This document shows positions 1 through 8,179 of a DNA stretch of 64,000 nucleotides, one piece after another. The notes under the pieces are model-generated. The model saw nothing but the letters and a program-made list of their open reading frames with translations, had not been told where the DNA came from and did not search any database. Every line of letters starts with the position of its first letter. The first letter of the stretch is position 1. The DNA is from Martinezella tropici (GTDB taxonomy: Bacteria > Pseudomonadota > Alphaproteobacteria > Rhizobiales > Rhizobiaceae). The stretch covers positions 1-64,000 of the forward strand of contig JUHI01000008.1 in the NCBI GenBank assembly GCA_000799755.1, given 5' to 3'. Position numbers and translations under genes: made by a program.

Positions 1-202
1 CTTCATTGGCACGACGCTCAGCCCACTCCGGCGGCCGAACGTCGGCGGCACCGTCTTCGGCGTGCTGTTGCTCAGCATCGTGGCCAATGGGCTACCGCTG
101 ACCGATCTGAATTTCTATTGGCAACAGGTCGGGACGGGGACCCTGATCTTTGCCGTGCTGCTTCTCAGCTTCATCAATCGGAGAGCAACTGGCGGCGCGT
201 GA
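1..202 (+). CDS. Sugar ABC transporter permease, ribose/RbsC type, 3' end only
   Basis: This is the last 66 codons of a gene that enters from the left edge, read in frame from base 2 to a TGA at 200-202. The visible peptide has the family ending: a GGTVFGVLLLSIVANGL segment, an NFYWQQVGTGTLIFAVLLLSF membrane segment and a short basic tail. That pattern (conserved GT-x-xG, then NG and a final helix ending before a basic tail) is typical of the BPD_transp_2 permeases of ribose, xylose and rhamnose-type importers. It would sit in the inner membrane and form the channel with an RbsA-type ATPase. The substrate cannot be told from this fragment. The aldolase at 1026 could belong to the same catabolic unit, but more than 800 bases of non-coding sequence separate them. 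Confidence 0.85.
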   Translation, partial: FIGTTLSPLRRPNVGGTVFGVLLLSIVANGLPLTDLNFYWQQVGTGTLIFAVLLLSFINRRATGGA

Positions 203-606
203 AGGAAGCTGTCGCGGATGGCAGAACGTAGTTCGTCCCAACAGAGAGTAGAGGGAATCAAAGGCGATAACCGGTATATGGCTTACAAGGGACTTTGCCG
301 CCTGAATGCTTCACCTTCAATCCACTCCATAAAACGCCGGGACTAAGCATCTAGAACCTTTCGGGGCTAGGAGAATCAGCGGACGGTGGCGCTTTCTCAG
401 CGAATATTACCAATAATGCGAGATTACATTAGCGAAGTCGAATAAATTGCGCTACGCAGTCGACGGAATTTTGGTGGTATCCCAGTGGTATCTTAACCGG
501 AAACGAGCGATAGAGTAGCTCCGGGAAATGTAGTTATCTCTCTGATATTATTTGTCAAAGCTTGCGGTCAGAAGACTTTGCCTTTGTATTTCCTGTCTGC
601 AGGAGG
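203..606. other. Intergenic region with TGGTATC direct repeat
   Basis: I see no convincing gene in this stretch. Base composition is lower in GC than the flanking genes. The one structured item is a direct repeat, GTGGTATC at 474-481 and again at 485-492, 11 bases apart and so roughly on the same face of the helix. TGGTAT half-sites of this kind are used by some FCD-type GntR regulators, but no palindrome is formed here, so a regulatory role is only a guess. Confidence 0.4.
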
Positions 607-747
607 GACAGAGCAGAGATCGTGCACGAGCCGAAGCTGATGCCATGGGGCAATCGGGCGGCGCAGATCCGTGATCCCGAGGGAACGCTCGTCAGCCTCT
701 ACACGCCGGTTACAGACTTTGCCAAGCAGCGCTTCGCGGCGCGTTGA
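607..747 (+). pseudogene. VOC/glyoxalase family protein, C-terminal remnant
   Basis: The reading frame ending at 747 encodes a run beginning near RAEIVHEPKLMPWGNRAAQI and continuing through RDPEGTLVSLYTPV to a TDFAKQRFAAR end. This is the classic C-terminal third of a vicinal-oxygen-chelate (glyoxalase/bleomycin resistance) protein: PWG(N)R, a DP(E/D)G turn and a metal-ligand region. Such proteins are usually about 120-140 residues. The upstream part of the same frame (from 562) shows no resemblance to the family, and no other frame supplies the missing N-terminal half, so the gene has probably lost its 5' end. I infer a decayed remnant; a new short protein started from the TTG at 562 cannot be excluded, but no good ribosome-binding site is seen. 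Confidence 0.6.
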
Positions 748-1025
748 CTGTCCAAATCCCGTCGTCTTGTCGACGGAGTGAACTGGCCAACCGATCACGA
801 TATCTGCATATCTGTCATGTTCCTCTGGCAGATTCGAGATCATCTTTGAGTGCGGCAAGCAAGATCACGCGATGCTGCGTCGCGTCGATTTGTATCTGCC
901 GAATGTGCACTTTCGAGTGGTTCGGCAGTGAGAATTGAGTATTGTCGCTTGCAACGGCTCGCCGCGATTTGGCGGTGAGGCTGCCTTTGAAAGCAAGGCC
1001 TGTTGTTGATAGGTGAGGAAAGACG
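748..1025. other. Intergenic region upstream of the aldolase
   Basis: This is non-coding sequence between the glyoxalase remnant and the aldolase. The last bases hold a good ribosome-binding site (AGGTGAGGA) for the gene at 1026. I see no convincing promoter hexamers or palindromes. Confidence 0.4.
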
Positions 1026-1820
1026 ATGACGACTGATATTAACGGTTTTGCCGGACGCCTGAAGCGCCGCGAGAACGGCGGCATGATCTCCGGCTGGGTC
1101 GGCATACCCGACCCGATGCTCGTCAACCATCTGGCACAGGAAGACTTTGATACCGTTGTGCTCGATATGCAGCATGGCATGTGGGACCTGACGTCGGCCG
1201 CCAATGGTATCGCCTATGTGCGGCTGGCCGGCAAGCCGCCGATCGCCCGCATTCCGGTCGGCGATTTCGCTTCCGCCTCGCGGCTTCTGGACGCCGGTGC
1301 TTCCGCCATCATCGCTCCGATGATCAATTCCGCTGATGACGCCCGTGCGCTCGTGAAGGCAACAAAGTATCCGCCGCTCGGCGAGCGCAGCTGGGGGCCG
1401 TCGCTGGCGATCAATCATTTTGGCCTGCCAGCCGAAGATTATCTGCAAACCGCCAACAGCCTGACCGTCACCATTGCCATGGTGGAAACCCGAACCGCCC
1501 TCGACGCGATCGACGAGATCCTTGCTGTCGATGGTATCGACGGCATCTTTGTCGGTCCGTCCGATCTTTCCATCGCGCTTTCGAACGGCGCCCGCCTTGC
1601 GCCTGACAGCCCCGCGATCGATCAGGCGCTTGCAACCGCGCTTGCGCGCTGCCGCGCTCACGGCAAGGTGATATGCGCCTTTGGCGGCGATGGCGCCCGC
1701 GCCGGAGAATATCTGAAGCTCGGTCTTGATCTCGTCATCGCGGGTACGGAAACGGCGCAACTGCGTGCGGGAGCCCGGTCGGCTATTCAGGCCGCGCGAA
1801 AGATCGCCGATCAAAATTGA
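1026..1820 (+). CDS. HpcH/HpaI aldolase family protein (2-keto-3-deoxy acid aldolase)
   Basis: The 264-residue product has the length and motifs of class II pyruvate aldolases of the HpcH/HpaI family, which cleave 4-hydroxy-2-oxo acids to pyruvate and an aldehyde using a divalent metal. By comparison with HpcH, His50 (LDMQHG) is the general base, Arg75 (PIARIP) binds pyruvate, and Glu154 (VETRTA) and Asp180 (GPSDLS) hold the metal. A GIPDP segment and a GASAIIAPMI strand also fit. It is cytoplasmic. The AGGTGAGGA sequence before the ATG supports the start. The substrate is unknown: homoprotocatechuate-derived, rhamnonate-derived (RhmA-like) and other keto-deoxy acids are all possible. It appears to be a single-gene unit closed by the hairpin at 1831-1860. 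Confidence 0.9.
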   Translation: MTTDINGFAGRLKRRENGGMISGWVGIPDPMLVNHLAQEDFDTVVLDMQHGMWDLTSAANGIAYVRLAGKPPIARIPVGDFASASRLLDAGASAIIAPMINSADDARALVKATKYPPLGERSWGPSLAINHFGLPAEDYLQTANSLTVTIAMVETRTALDAIDEILAVDGIDGIFVGPSDLSIALSNGARLAPDSPAIDQALATALARCRAHGKVICAFGGDGARAGEYLKLGLDLVIAGTETAQLRAGARSAIQAARKIADQN

Positions 1821-1830
1821 TTGGTTCAGA

Positions 1831-1860
1831 GGCATGTCCGGAAGCATCTCCGGACATGCC
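1831..1860 (+). terminator. Hairpin after the aldolase gene
   Basis: A perfect 12-base inverted repeat (GGCATGTCCGGA and TCCGGACATGCC) with a 6-base loop lies 10 bases after the aldolase stop. There is no T-run behind it, so it may be a weak terminator or a transcript-stabilising hairpin. Confidence 0.55.
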
Positions 1861-1970
1861 AATGCGCTATCTGCGATGTCGTTTAACTGCGTCGGAACGA
1901 CTGATATCGATCAGAGCGATAGATCCCAAGGCTCCCGCGAGCCAGCTTGGGCGACAGGCGACGAACCGTG

Positions 1971-2120
1971 TCAGGGTACGAGCTTCACGTAGCAGGGATT
2001 GTACTGGTTCCAGCCGCAGTCCTCACCGCGGGCTTTAGCAGGCGTGATTACATTTTGCGTTGCGATCAGCACCAGTGCAAAGGCGATGACGGCCAATACG
2101 GTCTTGGTATATTTGTCCAT
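1971..2120 (-). CDS. Small exported-type protein, 49 aa
   Basis: The start at 2120 is set by a GGGGAA ribosome-binding site seven bases upstream. The 49-residue product begins MDKYTKTVLAVIAFALVLIATQNV: a short basic N-terminus followed by one hydrophobic helix of about 18 residues, then a small polar tail with two cysteines (EDCGWNQYNPCYVKLVP). That layout fits a signal peptide or anchor with a tiny periplasmic domain, perhaps with one disulfide. Small proteins starting with a KYTK-hydrophobic block are common in Rhizobiaceae and have no assigned function that I know of. It stands alone, opposite in strand to both neighbours. Confidence 0.6.
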   Translation of the reverse strand: MDKYTKTVLAVIAFALVLIATQNVITPAKARGEDCGWNQYNPCYVKLVP

Positions 2121-2342
2121 GAATTTCCCCCATTGATGGAATAATAGGCGAGACACACCTTAAAATTGCCTTCCTGAATGCCGTGTGAATATTTGTGCCT
2201 AAGGGCACAATTCTGATCCCGCGTAACCGGTATCGAAGCGGCGTCCAATGGGCATCTAGCCCTCCCATTTTGCCTGCAGCCCGTGCTTGCATCGTCGCGT
2301 GGCTGCGGGCATTCTCAGGCTGATACGTCGGAGCGGAATAAT

Positions 2343-3413
2343 TTGTCGAAGGTGCATGGATTGACTGTAGGGCGCGGCTTGCGGCGTGAGGTGGGCCAGC
2401 GCGTGACCCTGCGAACCGTTGCGACGGCGCTCGGCCTGTCCGTCACGACAGTCAGCCGCGCTCTGAAGGAAGGCCCCGAGGTCAATCGGGAGACGATCGA
2501 GCTGGTCAAGCGCGTTGCCCGGGAGCTCGGCTATCGGCCCAATCTCGGCGGCATCAACCTTCGCACTGGCAAGACCCACGCCATCGGCATCGTGCTGCCT
2601 TTCGGGCGCGAAGGTGAGATGAATATCGTCGTTGCCTCGCTGATCGAAGGTGCCTCTCGCTTTATGAAGGCGCGCGGGTATCGAACTACGATCGTGCCGC
2701 AATTGCAGGCAGACGATCCGCTCGCGACGGTACGCGACATTGTCGAGGAAGGCTCGGTCGATGGCGTCATCATCACGCATACGACCCCGCAGGATGATCG
2801 CGTCAAATATCTGCTCGAGGTCGGGATGCCCTTCGTCACCTTCGGCCGCACGGAGCTCTTGAGCGCTCATCCGAGCATCGATCTCGATCATGAGGTCATC
2901 GGCGCGGCAGCCGCGCGCCTGTTGCTGGATGCAGGCCACGCTATGCCGTTGCTGATCGCCCCTAGCAGCCAATTCACCTATAGCCTGCAGTTCGTTCGCG
3001 GTTGGCGCAGGACTTTTGTCGAGCGCGATTTCCGTGTCCCGGACAGCTTCATCCATTTTACGGCAGTGACGCCCGACAATGGGCGCGAGATGGCCAAACG
3101 CGTTGCGGCATCGCATCCGGAGGCGACTGCCGCCTTTGTGGCAAGCGAAGAGGCAGCGCTCGGATTTCTTGCGGGCCTCCGTGATGTCGGACGCCAGGTC
3201 GGCAAGGATTTCGCCCTGATCACCTATGGCGGTACGGCGCTCCCCGATTTCTTCAATCCGCCGCTCAGTACTTTTTACTACTCGAACCATGCCATAGGCG
3301 AGCGATTGGCTGCCTTTCTGCATCGGGCGATCGCCGGCGAAAACCCGGCCGATCTGCGAGACGTCGTTCGCGCCGAGTTCGTGGATCACCAGAGCCAGCT
3401 ACTTCCCGGTTGA
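2343..3413 (+). CDS. LacI family transcriptional regulator
   Basis: The protein has an N-terminal LacI helix-turn-helix (VTLRTVATALGLSVTTVSRALKEG, then the hinge-type GYRPNLGGINLRTGKT) followed by a periplasmic-binding-protein fold that would bind a sugar effector. The frame is open from 2283, but a TTG at 2343 with GGAG upstream gives a more normal N-terminus (356 residues); a GTG at 2352 is another option. The region just before the HTH is about 18 residues longer than in most LacI proteins. It lies directly upstream of, and on the same strand as, the sugar operon starting at 3650, and two near-identical palindromic operators lie between them. I infer that it represses that operon; the effector is unknown. 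Confidence 0.9.
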   Translation: MSKVHGLTVGRGLRREVGQRVTLRTVATALGLSVTTVSRALKEGPEVNRETIELVKRVARELGYRPNLGGINLRTGKTHAIGIVLPFGREGEMNIVVASLIEGASRFMKARGYRTTIVPQLQADDPLATVRDIVEEGSVDGVIITHTTPQDDRVKYLLEVGMPFVTFGRTELLSAHPSIDLDHEVIGAAAARLLLDAGHAMPLLIAPSSQFTYSLQFVRGWRRTFVERDFRVPDSFIHFTAVTPDNGREMAKRVAASHPEATAAFVASEEAALGFLAGLRDVGRQVGKDFALITYGGTALPDFFNPPLSTFYYSNHAIGERLAAFLHRAIAGENPADLRDVVRAEFVDHQSQLLPG

Positions 3414-3454
3414 AAGATGCTGAAATTTGCAGCATGAGCAGAGCCTCCGAACGT

Positions 3455-3472
3455 ATTCGTAACGTTACGAAT
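3455..3472. promoter_or_regulatory. Palindromic LacI-type operator, site 1
   Basis: ATTCGTAACGTTACGAAT is a perfect 18-base palindrome with the central CG typical of LacI-family operators. It sits about 40 bases after the lacI-like stop codon and 89 bases, centre to centre, from a second copy. Confidence 0.75.
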
Positions 3473-3520
3473 TTGCGTATGCGGCCATGGAATCCGTAGA
3501 AGCTCCCTTTAAATAGCCAG

Positions 3521-3550
3521 TTGACAGCATCGCGCTTTCTGGGAATCGTA
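3521..3550 (+). promoter_or_regulatory. Candidate sigma-70 promoter of the sugar operon
   Basis: TTGACA at 3521-3526 matches the -35 consensus exactly. The -10 region would fall around 3544-3550 (AATCGT/ATCGTA), a weak match, which is common in alphaproteobacteria. It overlaps operator site 2, so a bound LacI-type repressor would block polymerase directly. Confidence 0.5.
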
Positions 3551-3561
3551 ACGTTACAAAT
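3544..3561. promoter_or_regulatory. Palindromic LacI-type operator, site 2
   Basis: AATCGTAACGTTACAAAT shares the 10-base core GTAACGTTAC and most of both flanks with site 1. It overlaps the expected -10 region of the promoter with TTGACA at 3521. Two sites 89 bases apart suggest a DNA loop made by a tetramer or paired dimers, which is inference. Confidence 0.72.
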
Positions 3562-3649
3562 CGTCAATTTATGACGAAAGAGACCCTTAGGGGGTGATGT
3601 AAGCGCGAGGGCCATGCTGTGGGCAGGGCCGCATTCCAGTGAGGATGTC

Positions 3650-4579
3650 GTGAGCAACGGTTTACTTTTTTTCGGATCGCCAATTTGGACCTTCAACTGG
3701 AACCCGCCCTACCAGGCACCGCTCAGGCGGCTTGCGCGTACAGGCTGCCAGGGTTTCGAGCTGACCGCCTGGTCGGTGGATATGCTTGCTTATTATACGC
3801 CGGAGACCATTCGCGAACTGAAGACGATTGCCGACGGCGAGGGACTGGTTCTCACCAACTTCTTCTTCAACCTGCCGTTCAGCCGCGCGCTCGGTGCCAA
3901 AGTATCCACCGTCGATCTCGACGGGTACAGGCGTGGAATGGAGGTCGCCGCCGCGATCGAGACGCCGATCGTCACCAGCATGACGCCCTATCCGTTTCAG
4001 TCCGAGGTCAGGCCGATCCTGCAGCGGCCGATTTCGCAGGAATGGGGTGCCGCGGTCGAGCCGCAATGGGATTGGGAGGGCGAATATGATGCCGTGGTTG
4101 ATGGTTTCGCCAGGGCTTGCGAGATTGCGGCGTCGGCGGGTCTCAAGGTTGCGATCGAGCCGCATCCCTATCGTTGGGTCAGTTCCGGCCAGGGCATGCT
4201 GCGGCTGATCGAGCGCACGGGTGCATCCAATCTCGGTCTGAATTTCGATCCGAGCCACCTCTTTCCGGCCGGTGACATGCCGCATTATGTCGTCCTGGCG
4301 CTCGGCGACCGCATCTTCAACACGCACTTCTCCGACAATGAGGGCCATACCAACGCCCACTGGCGGCCGGGCCGCGGCAAGATCGACTGGAAGGCGATCT
4401 TCGCGGCACTCAAGGCGATCGGCTATTCCGGACCCATCACGCTGGAGCTGGAAGATGCGCCGGGCGCATCGCATTGGACGCATTTTCGCGAAGCGACACC
4501 GGAATTCGACGACGAGATGCGACGCGGCATGAGCTATCTGCGCGCCGCCGCCGCCGAGCTTGATATCAGCATTTCCTGA
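3650..4579 (+). CDS. Sugar phosphate isomerase/epimerase family (xylose isomerase-like TIM barrel)
   Basis: The 309-residue product fits the AP_endonuc_2 / xylose isomerase-like TIM-barrel family. Visible family marks are a GFELTAW strand early on, AIEPHPYRW, NLGLNFDPSHL, an NTHFSDNEG metal-ligand segment, and GPITLELED near the end; the E, D, H and E residues in these blocks normally hold a divalent metal. The start was placed at the GTG at 3650 because GAGG lies upstream and the product then begins right at the first barrel strand (LLFFGSPIWTFNW); an in-frame ATG at 3614 is less likely. First gene of the LacI-controlled operon and 11 bases from the next. Epimerisation or isomerisation of the imported sugar is the probable role, with the substrate unknown. 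Confidence 0.85.
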   Translation: MSNGLLFFGSPIWTFNWNPPYQAPLRRLARTGCQGFELTAWSVDMLAYYTPETIRELKTIADGEGLVLTNFFFNLPFSRALGAKVSTVDLDGYRRGMEVAAAIETPIVTSMTPYPFQSEVRPILQRPISQEWGAAVEPQWDWEGEYDAVVDGFARACEIAASAGLKVAIEPHPYRWVSSGQGMLRLIERTGASNLGLNFDPSHLFPAGDMPHYVVLALGDRIFNTHFSDNEGHTNAHWRPGRGKIDWKAIFAALKAIGYSGPITLELEDAPGASHWTHFREATPEFDDEMRRGMSYLRAAAAELDISIS

Positions 4580-4590
4580 GAGGTAACCCA

Positions 4591-5712
4591 ATGAGCAACG
4601 AGCCCATGAAAGTCGGCATCGTCGGCGCCGGCAATATCAGCGCCACCTATGTCGCAACCCTGCACATGTTCGATTTCATCCGTGTGAAGTCGATCCACGA
4701 TCTCCATGACGCCTCGGCACGGAAACTCGCGGAGCAGTTCGGTGTCGAAACCGTGGCGCTCGATGCCATGCTTGCCGATCCGCAGATCGGCCTCATCATC
4801 AACCTGACGACGCCGGTTTCGCATCATGCCATCAGCAAGAGGGCACTGCTTGCCGGCAAGCACGTCTATTCGGAAAAGCCGCTTGGCGTCTCGATGGTCG
4901 AGGCGGAGGAACTGATGTCGATCGCGCGGGCGGCCGGGCTGCGGCTCGGCTGCGCCCCCGATACGTTCCTCGGCGGCGGTCATCAGTTGACGCGACGTCT
5001 GCTTGACGAAGGTCGCATCGGCAAGACGATTTCGGCTACCGCCATGCTGCTCCTGCCCGGTCATGAGCACTGGCATCCGAATCCTGGCTTCTTCTATGGC
5101 CGTGGCGGCGGCCCGATGCTGGATGTCGGCCCCTATTACGTCACGAACCTCATTGCGCTGCTCGGTCCCGTGCGCGAAGTGTTCGGGACCGCGAAGGTCA
5201 CCCGCATCGAGCGTCAGGTGAAGACCGATCCGCATCGCGGCGAGACGATCAAGGTACTGGTGCCGACGCATCTGACCGGGGTTATGGAATTCCACAGCGG
5301 CGCGACCGTCACCATCGCCACCAGCTTCGACGTCATCAGGCACAAGCACAATCAGATCGAGCTTTACGGTTCCGAAGGCAGCATGGTGACGCCCGACCCC
5401 AACAATTTCAGCGGTAAGGTCGAGATATTCCGCGATGGCGACGATGCCTGGAGGGAGATTGCGGTCGATCATCCCTATACGGAGGGTGTGCCGGGTCATC
5501 TCGGCCTGCGCGGCCTGGGTGCGGCCGAAATGGTGGATTCCCTGCGTTCGGGGCGACCGCAGCGGGTCTCGTCGGAGCTGGCCTTCCATGCCCTCGAGGT
5601 CATGACGGCATTCGAACGCTCGGCCCAGTCGCGCGGCGTGGTTGCAATCCACAGCAGTTGCGGTCGTCCCGATCCGATACCACGCACGGCAAATGAGGGA
5701 CGTTTCTCATAA
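4591..5712 (+). CDS. Gfo/Idh/MocA family oxidoreductase
   Basis: A 373-residue NAD(P)-dependent sugar dehydrogenase. The N-terminus has the Rossmann motif KVGIVGAGNISATYV, followed by the family EKPLGVSMVEAEEL block (Lys of the EKP motif is catalytic) and, in the C-terminal beta-sheet domain, GGGPMLDVGPYYVTNLIALLG, where the D and the following helix line the active site. Family members act on inositols, glucosides, 1,5-anhydro sugars and amino sugars. The gene sits between the TIM-barrel epimerase and the binding protein; dehydrogenase plus epimerase pairs of this kind often carry out oxidation, epimerisation and reduction, or oxidation-driven glycoside opening. A GAGAGGTAA ribosome-binding site fixes the ATG at 4591. 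Confidence 0.9.
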   Translation: MSNEPMKVGIVGAGNISATYVATLHMFDFIRVKSIHDLHDASARKLAEQFGVETVALDAMLADPQIGLIINLTTPVSHHAISKRALLAGKHVYSEKPLGVSMVEAEELMSIARAAGLRLGCAPDTFLGGGHQLTRRLLDEGRIGKTISATAMLLLPGHEHWHPNPGFFYGRGGGPMLDVGPYYVTNLIALLGPVREVFGTAKVTRIERQVKTDPHRGETIKVLVPTHLTGVMEFHSGATVTIATSFDVIRHKHNQIELYGSEGSMVTPDPNNFSGKVEIFRDGDDAWREIAVDHPYTEGVPGHLGLRGLGAAEMVDSLRSGRPQRVSSELAFHALEVMTAFERSAQSRGVVAIHSSCGRPDPIPRTANEGRFS

Positions 5713-5737
5713 GCCGCGCTGGCGGTAACAGGAAAAT

Positions 5738-5755
5738 GCAGTCCTTTTGGACTGC
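5738..5755 (+). terminator. Hairpin between dehydrogenase and binding-protein genes
   Basis: GCAGTCC and GGACTGC form a perfect 7-base stem around a TTTT loop, 25 bases past the dehydrogenase stop. No T-run follows. The 206-base gap before the binding-protein gene leaves room for an additional promoter, though I cannot point to one. Confidence 0.4.
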
Positions 5756-5918
5756 GGGCTTGACGAAGGGGCAGTGCCTGAGGAAGCATTGCGTCTGCTG
5801 CAGGGAACGGAGGCTCTGTTGCACGGTTTTGGAGGACCATGGATTCGGCATCCGATGTCTGGAGACGGCGGCGGCTGAACACAGGCGTTGGAGAACGCCG
5901 TCAAAGGAGGAGGAACGC

Positions 5919-7166
5919 ATGCGCAAATTGATGATGGCATTCGTCGGCGCCACGGCGCTGGTCGCGGCGAGCGTGACAGGCGCTCTGGCCGAAGGCAAGA
6001 AAGCCGAAGTCCTGCATTGGTGGACGTCCGGCGGTGAATCCGCCGCCGTGAAGGAACTGGCCAAGGCCTTCAACGCCGCCGGCGGCGAGTGGGTGGATAC
6101 CGCGATTGCCGGTTCCGGTTCGACTGCGCGTCCGATCGGCATCAACCGCATCATCGGCGGCAACCCACCGACAGCCATGCAGTTCAATACAGGTACGCAG
6201 ATGAACGAGCTGGCCCAGCAGGGCCTGCTGCGACCGCTCGACGATCTCGCCAAGGAGCAGGATTGGAAATCGGTACTGACTCCGGCCTTCTACCAGGCCA
6301 TTCAGTTTCAGGGCCATATCTATGGCGCGCCGATCAACGACCACGGCCAGAACTGGCTGTTCTACTCCAAGCCCGTCTTCGCCAAGGCAGGCGTGACCGA
6401 GGAGCCGAAGACCTGGGATGAGATGTTTGCCGCGCTCGACAAGATCAAGGCCGCCGGCCTGATACCCGTTGCCGTCGGCGGCCAGCCCTGGCAGCTGCAG
6501 TTGATGTTCAATGCCATCCTTCTCGGTGAGGGCGGCAAGGATCTCTACGGCAAGGTCTGGAAGGATCTCGACACCGACGCCGTCAAGTCCGACAAGTTCA
6601 AACACGTCGCCGAGGTCTTCGCCAAGCTGCGCAACTATCAGGACCCGGGCAGTCCGAACCGCGACTGGAACGTTGCAACCGGCATGCTGATCGACGGCAA
6701 GGCCGGCATCCAGTTCATGGGTGATTGGGCCAAGGGCGAATTCATCCATGCCGGCCTCGTCGCCGATAAGGATTTCGGCTGCATCCTCGGGCCGGGCGAA
6801 TCCAACTTCATGATGGGCGGCGACATCTTCGTCTTCCCGGTCCTGAAGGACAAGACGGCCACCGACGCCCAGACCCTGTTGGCAACAGTCATCATGTCCA
6901 AGGAAGGGCAGATCGCCTTCAACTCCAAGAAGGGCTCGGTGCCCGTGCGTCTCGACGTCGATACGTCGAAACTCGATGCCTGCGCGCAGAAGGGCCTCAC
7001 CGCACTCAAGGACCCGAGCCGCCAGATTCTGACCTCCGACGTCTTGACGCCGCAGGACGTCGTCCAGACGGAAGGCGATCTTATCGCCCAGTATTGGACC
7101 ACCCCCAGCATGACCGCCGATCAGTTCGCCGATCAGTTCGCCAAGGTCATCGATCAGGCGAAATAA
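5919..7166 (+). CDS. Carbohydrate ABC transporter substrate-binding protein
   Basis: A 415-residue family 1 solute-binding protein. It starts at 5919 behind a very strong AAAGGAGGAGG site and carries a Sec signal peptide (MRKLMMAFVGATALVAASVTGALA, cleavage after ALA at about residue 24) with no lipobox cysteine, so it should be free in the periplasm. The mature part opens with AEVLHWWTSGGESAAVKELAKAFN, the usual SBP_bac_1 beginning, and contains the GIQFMGDWAKGEF block near the hinge. It delivers a sugar to the permeases encoded downstream. Substrate unknown; the family serves mono-, di- and oligosaccharides and glycosides. The gap and hairpin before the permease gene suggest that it is made in excess over the membrane parts. 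Confidence 0.92.
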   Translation: MRKLMMAFVGATALVAASVTGALAEGKKAEVLHWWTSGGESAAVKELAKAFNAAGGEWVDTAIAGSGSTARPIGINRIIGGNPPTAMQFNTGTQMNELAQQGLLRPLDDLAKEQDWKSVLTPAFYQAIQFQGHIYGAPINDHGQNWLFYSKPVFAKAGVTEEPKTWDEMFAALDKIKAAGLIPVAVGGQPWQLQLMFNAILLGEGGKDLYGKVWKDLDTDAVKSDKFKHVAEVFAKLRNYQDPGSPNRDWNVATGMLIDGKAGIQFMGDWAKGEFIHAGLVADKDFGCILGPGESNFMMGGDIFVFPVLKDKTATDAQTLLATVIMSKEGQIAFNSKKGSVPVRLDVDTSKLDACAQKGLTALKDPSRQILTSDVLTPQDVVQTEGDLIAQYWTTPSMTADQFADQFAKVIDQAK

Positions 7167-7185
7167 GCTTCAATCGACATCCATG

Positions 7186-7209
7186 CGGCGGCAGGTTCGC
7201 CTGCCGCCG
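7186..7209 (+). terminator. Stable hairpin between binding-protein and permease genes
   Basis: A perfect 10-base GC-rich stem (CGGCGGCAGG and CCTGCCGCCG) closed by a TTCG tetraloop lies 19 bases after the binding-protein stop, with no T-run. Hairpins in this place usually protect the upstream message from 3' decay and partly stop transcription, giving more binding protein than permease. Confidence 0.65.
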
Positions 7210-7240
7210 GTTCTCATGAATGCTGAGGAGGAGCGCGCCT

Positions 7241-8179
7241 ATGAGCACACCCGAAACGAGCGCCGCCGCTGTCGGCGCGACTGTTGCCCCCAGGGGTGCA
7301 ACCCGCAAGCGGATGCATTTCTCACCCTATCTGGCGTTGTTGCCGGCCTTTGTGATCGTGCTTTTGGCCTATGTCGTCACGGTCGTCTGGAATATCTGGA
7401 TATCGTTCACGGACAGCAAGGTTCTGCCGGTCAATATCTTTGTCGGCACCAAACAATATGAACGATTGTTCGACACCGCGCGCTGGCTGATTTCGTTGCA
7501 GAATGTCGTGGTCTTCGGCGTGCTCTTCATTGCAGGCTGCCTGATCCTCGGCTTTCTTCTCGCCGTCGCGCTCGATCAGAAAGTCCGCTTCGAAAACACC
7601 TTTCGCACGATCTTTCTCTATCCTTTCGCGATGTCCTTCATCGTGACCGGGCTTGTCTGGCAGTGGATCATGAATCCGACGCTCGGTCTGCAGAAGGTCG
7701 CTGACAGCATCGGCTTTACCTGGTTCCGCTTCGACTGGATCGTCCAGAGCGATCTGGCGCTTTATGTCATCGTTCTTGCCGGCATCTGGCAGTCTACCGG
7801 CCTTGTCATGGCGATCATGCTGGCGGGACTGCGCGGCATCGACCGCGAGCTTTGGAAGGCGACGCGCATCGACGGTATCCCCAGCTGGCGGGTCTATCTT
7901 CACATCGTCATTCCGATCCTGAGGCCAACCATCATCACCGCCAGCGTTCTTCTGGCGATCGCCGTCGTCAGGGTCTATGAACTGGTGCTCGCGACAACGG
8001 GCGGCGGCCCCGGCATATCGACCGAAGTGCCCGGGAAATTCATCATGGATTACCTCTTTGGGCGCGGCAATATCGGCCTTGCGACCGGGGCATCCACGGT
8101 CATGTTCGTCACCGTGGTCATCGTTGTGACGCCCTGGCTCTATTTTGAATATTTTCGCGAAAAGCCGAGGGGGAACTGA
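7241..8179 (+). CDS. Sugar ABC transporter permease, MalF type
   Basis: A 312-residue inner-membrane permease with six predicted helices, the first at LALLPAFVIVLLAYVVTVVW. The cytoplasmic EAA loop is recognisable at ELWKATRIDGIPSWRVYLHIVIPILRP, where the ATPase docks. The ATG at 7241 follows GAGGAGGAG; an upstream in-frame ATG at 7220 lies before that site and is not used in my call. The stop codon overlaps the next gene's start by one base, so the two permeases are probably coupled in translation. It should pair with the product of the gene at 8179. Confidence 0.92.
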   Translation: MSTPETSAAAVGATVAPRGATRKRMHFSPYLALLPAFVIVLLAYVVTVVWNIWISFTDSKVLPVNIFVGTKQYERLFDTARWLISLQNVVVFGVLFIAGCLILGFLLAVALDQKVRFENTFRTIFLYPFAMSFIVTGLVWQWIMNPTLGLQKVADSIGFTWFRFDWIVQSDLALYVIVLAGIWQSTGLVMAIMLAGLRGIDRELWKATRIDGIPSWRVYLHIVIPILRPTIITASVLLAIAVVRVYELVLATTGGGPGISTEVPGKFIMDYLFGRGNIGLATGASTVMFVTVVIVVTPWLYFEYFREKPRGN

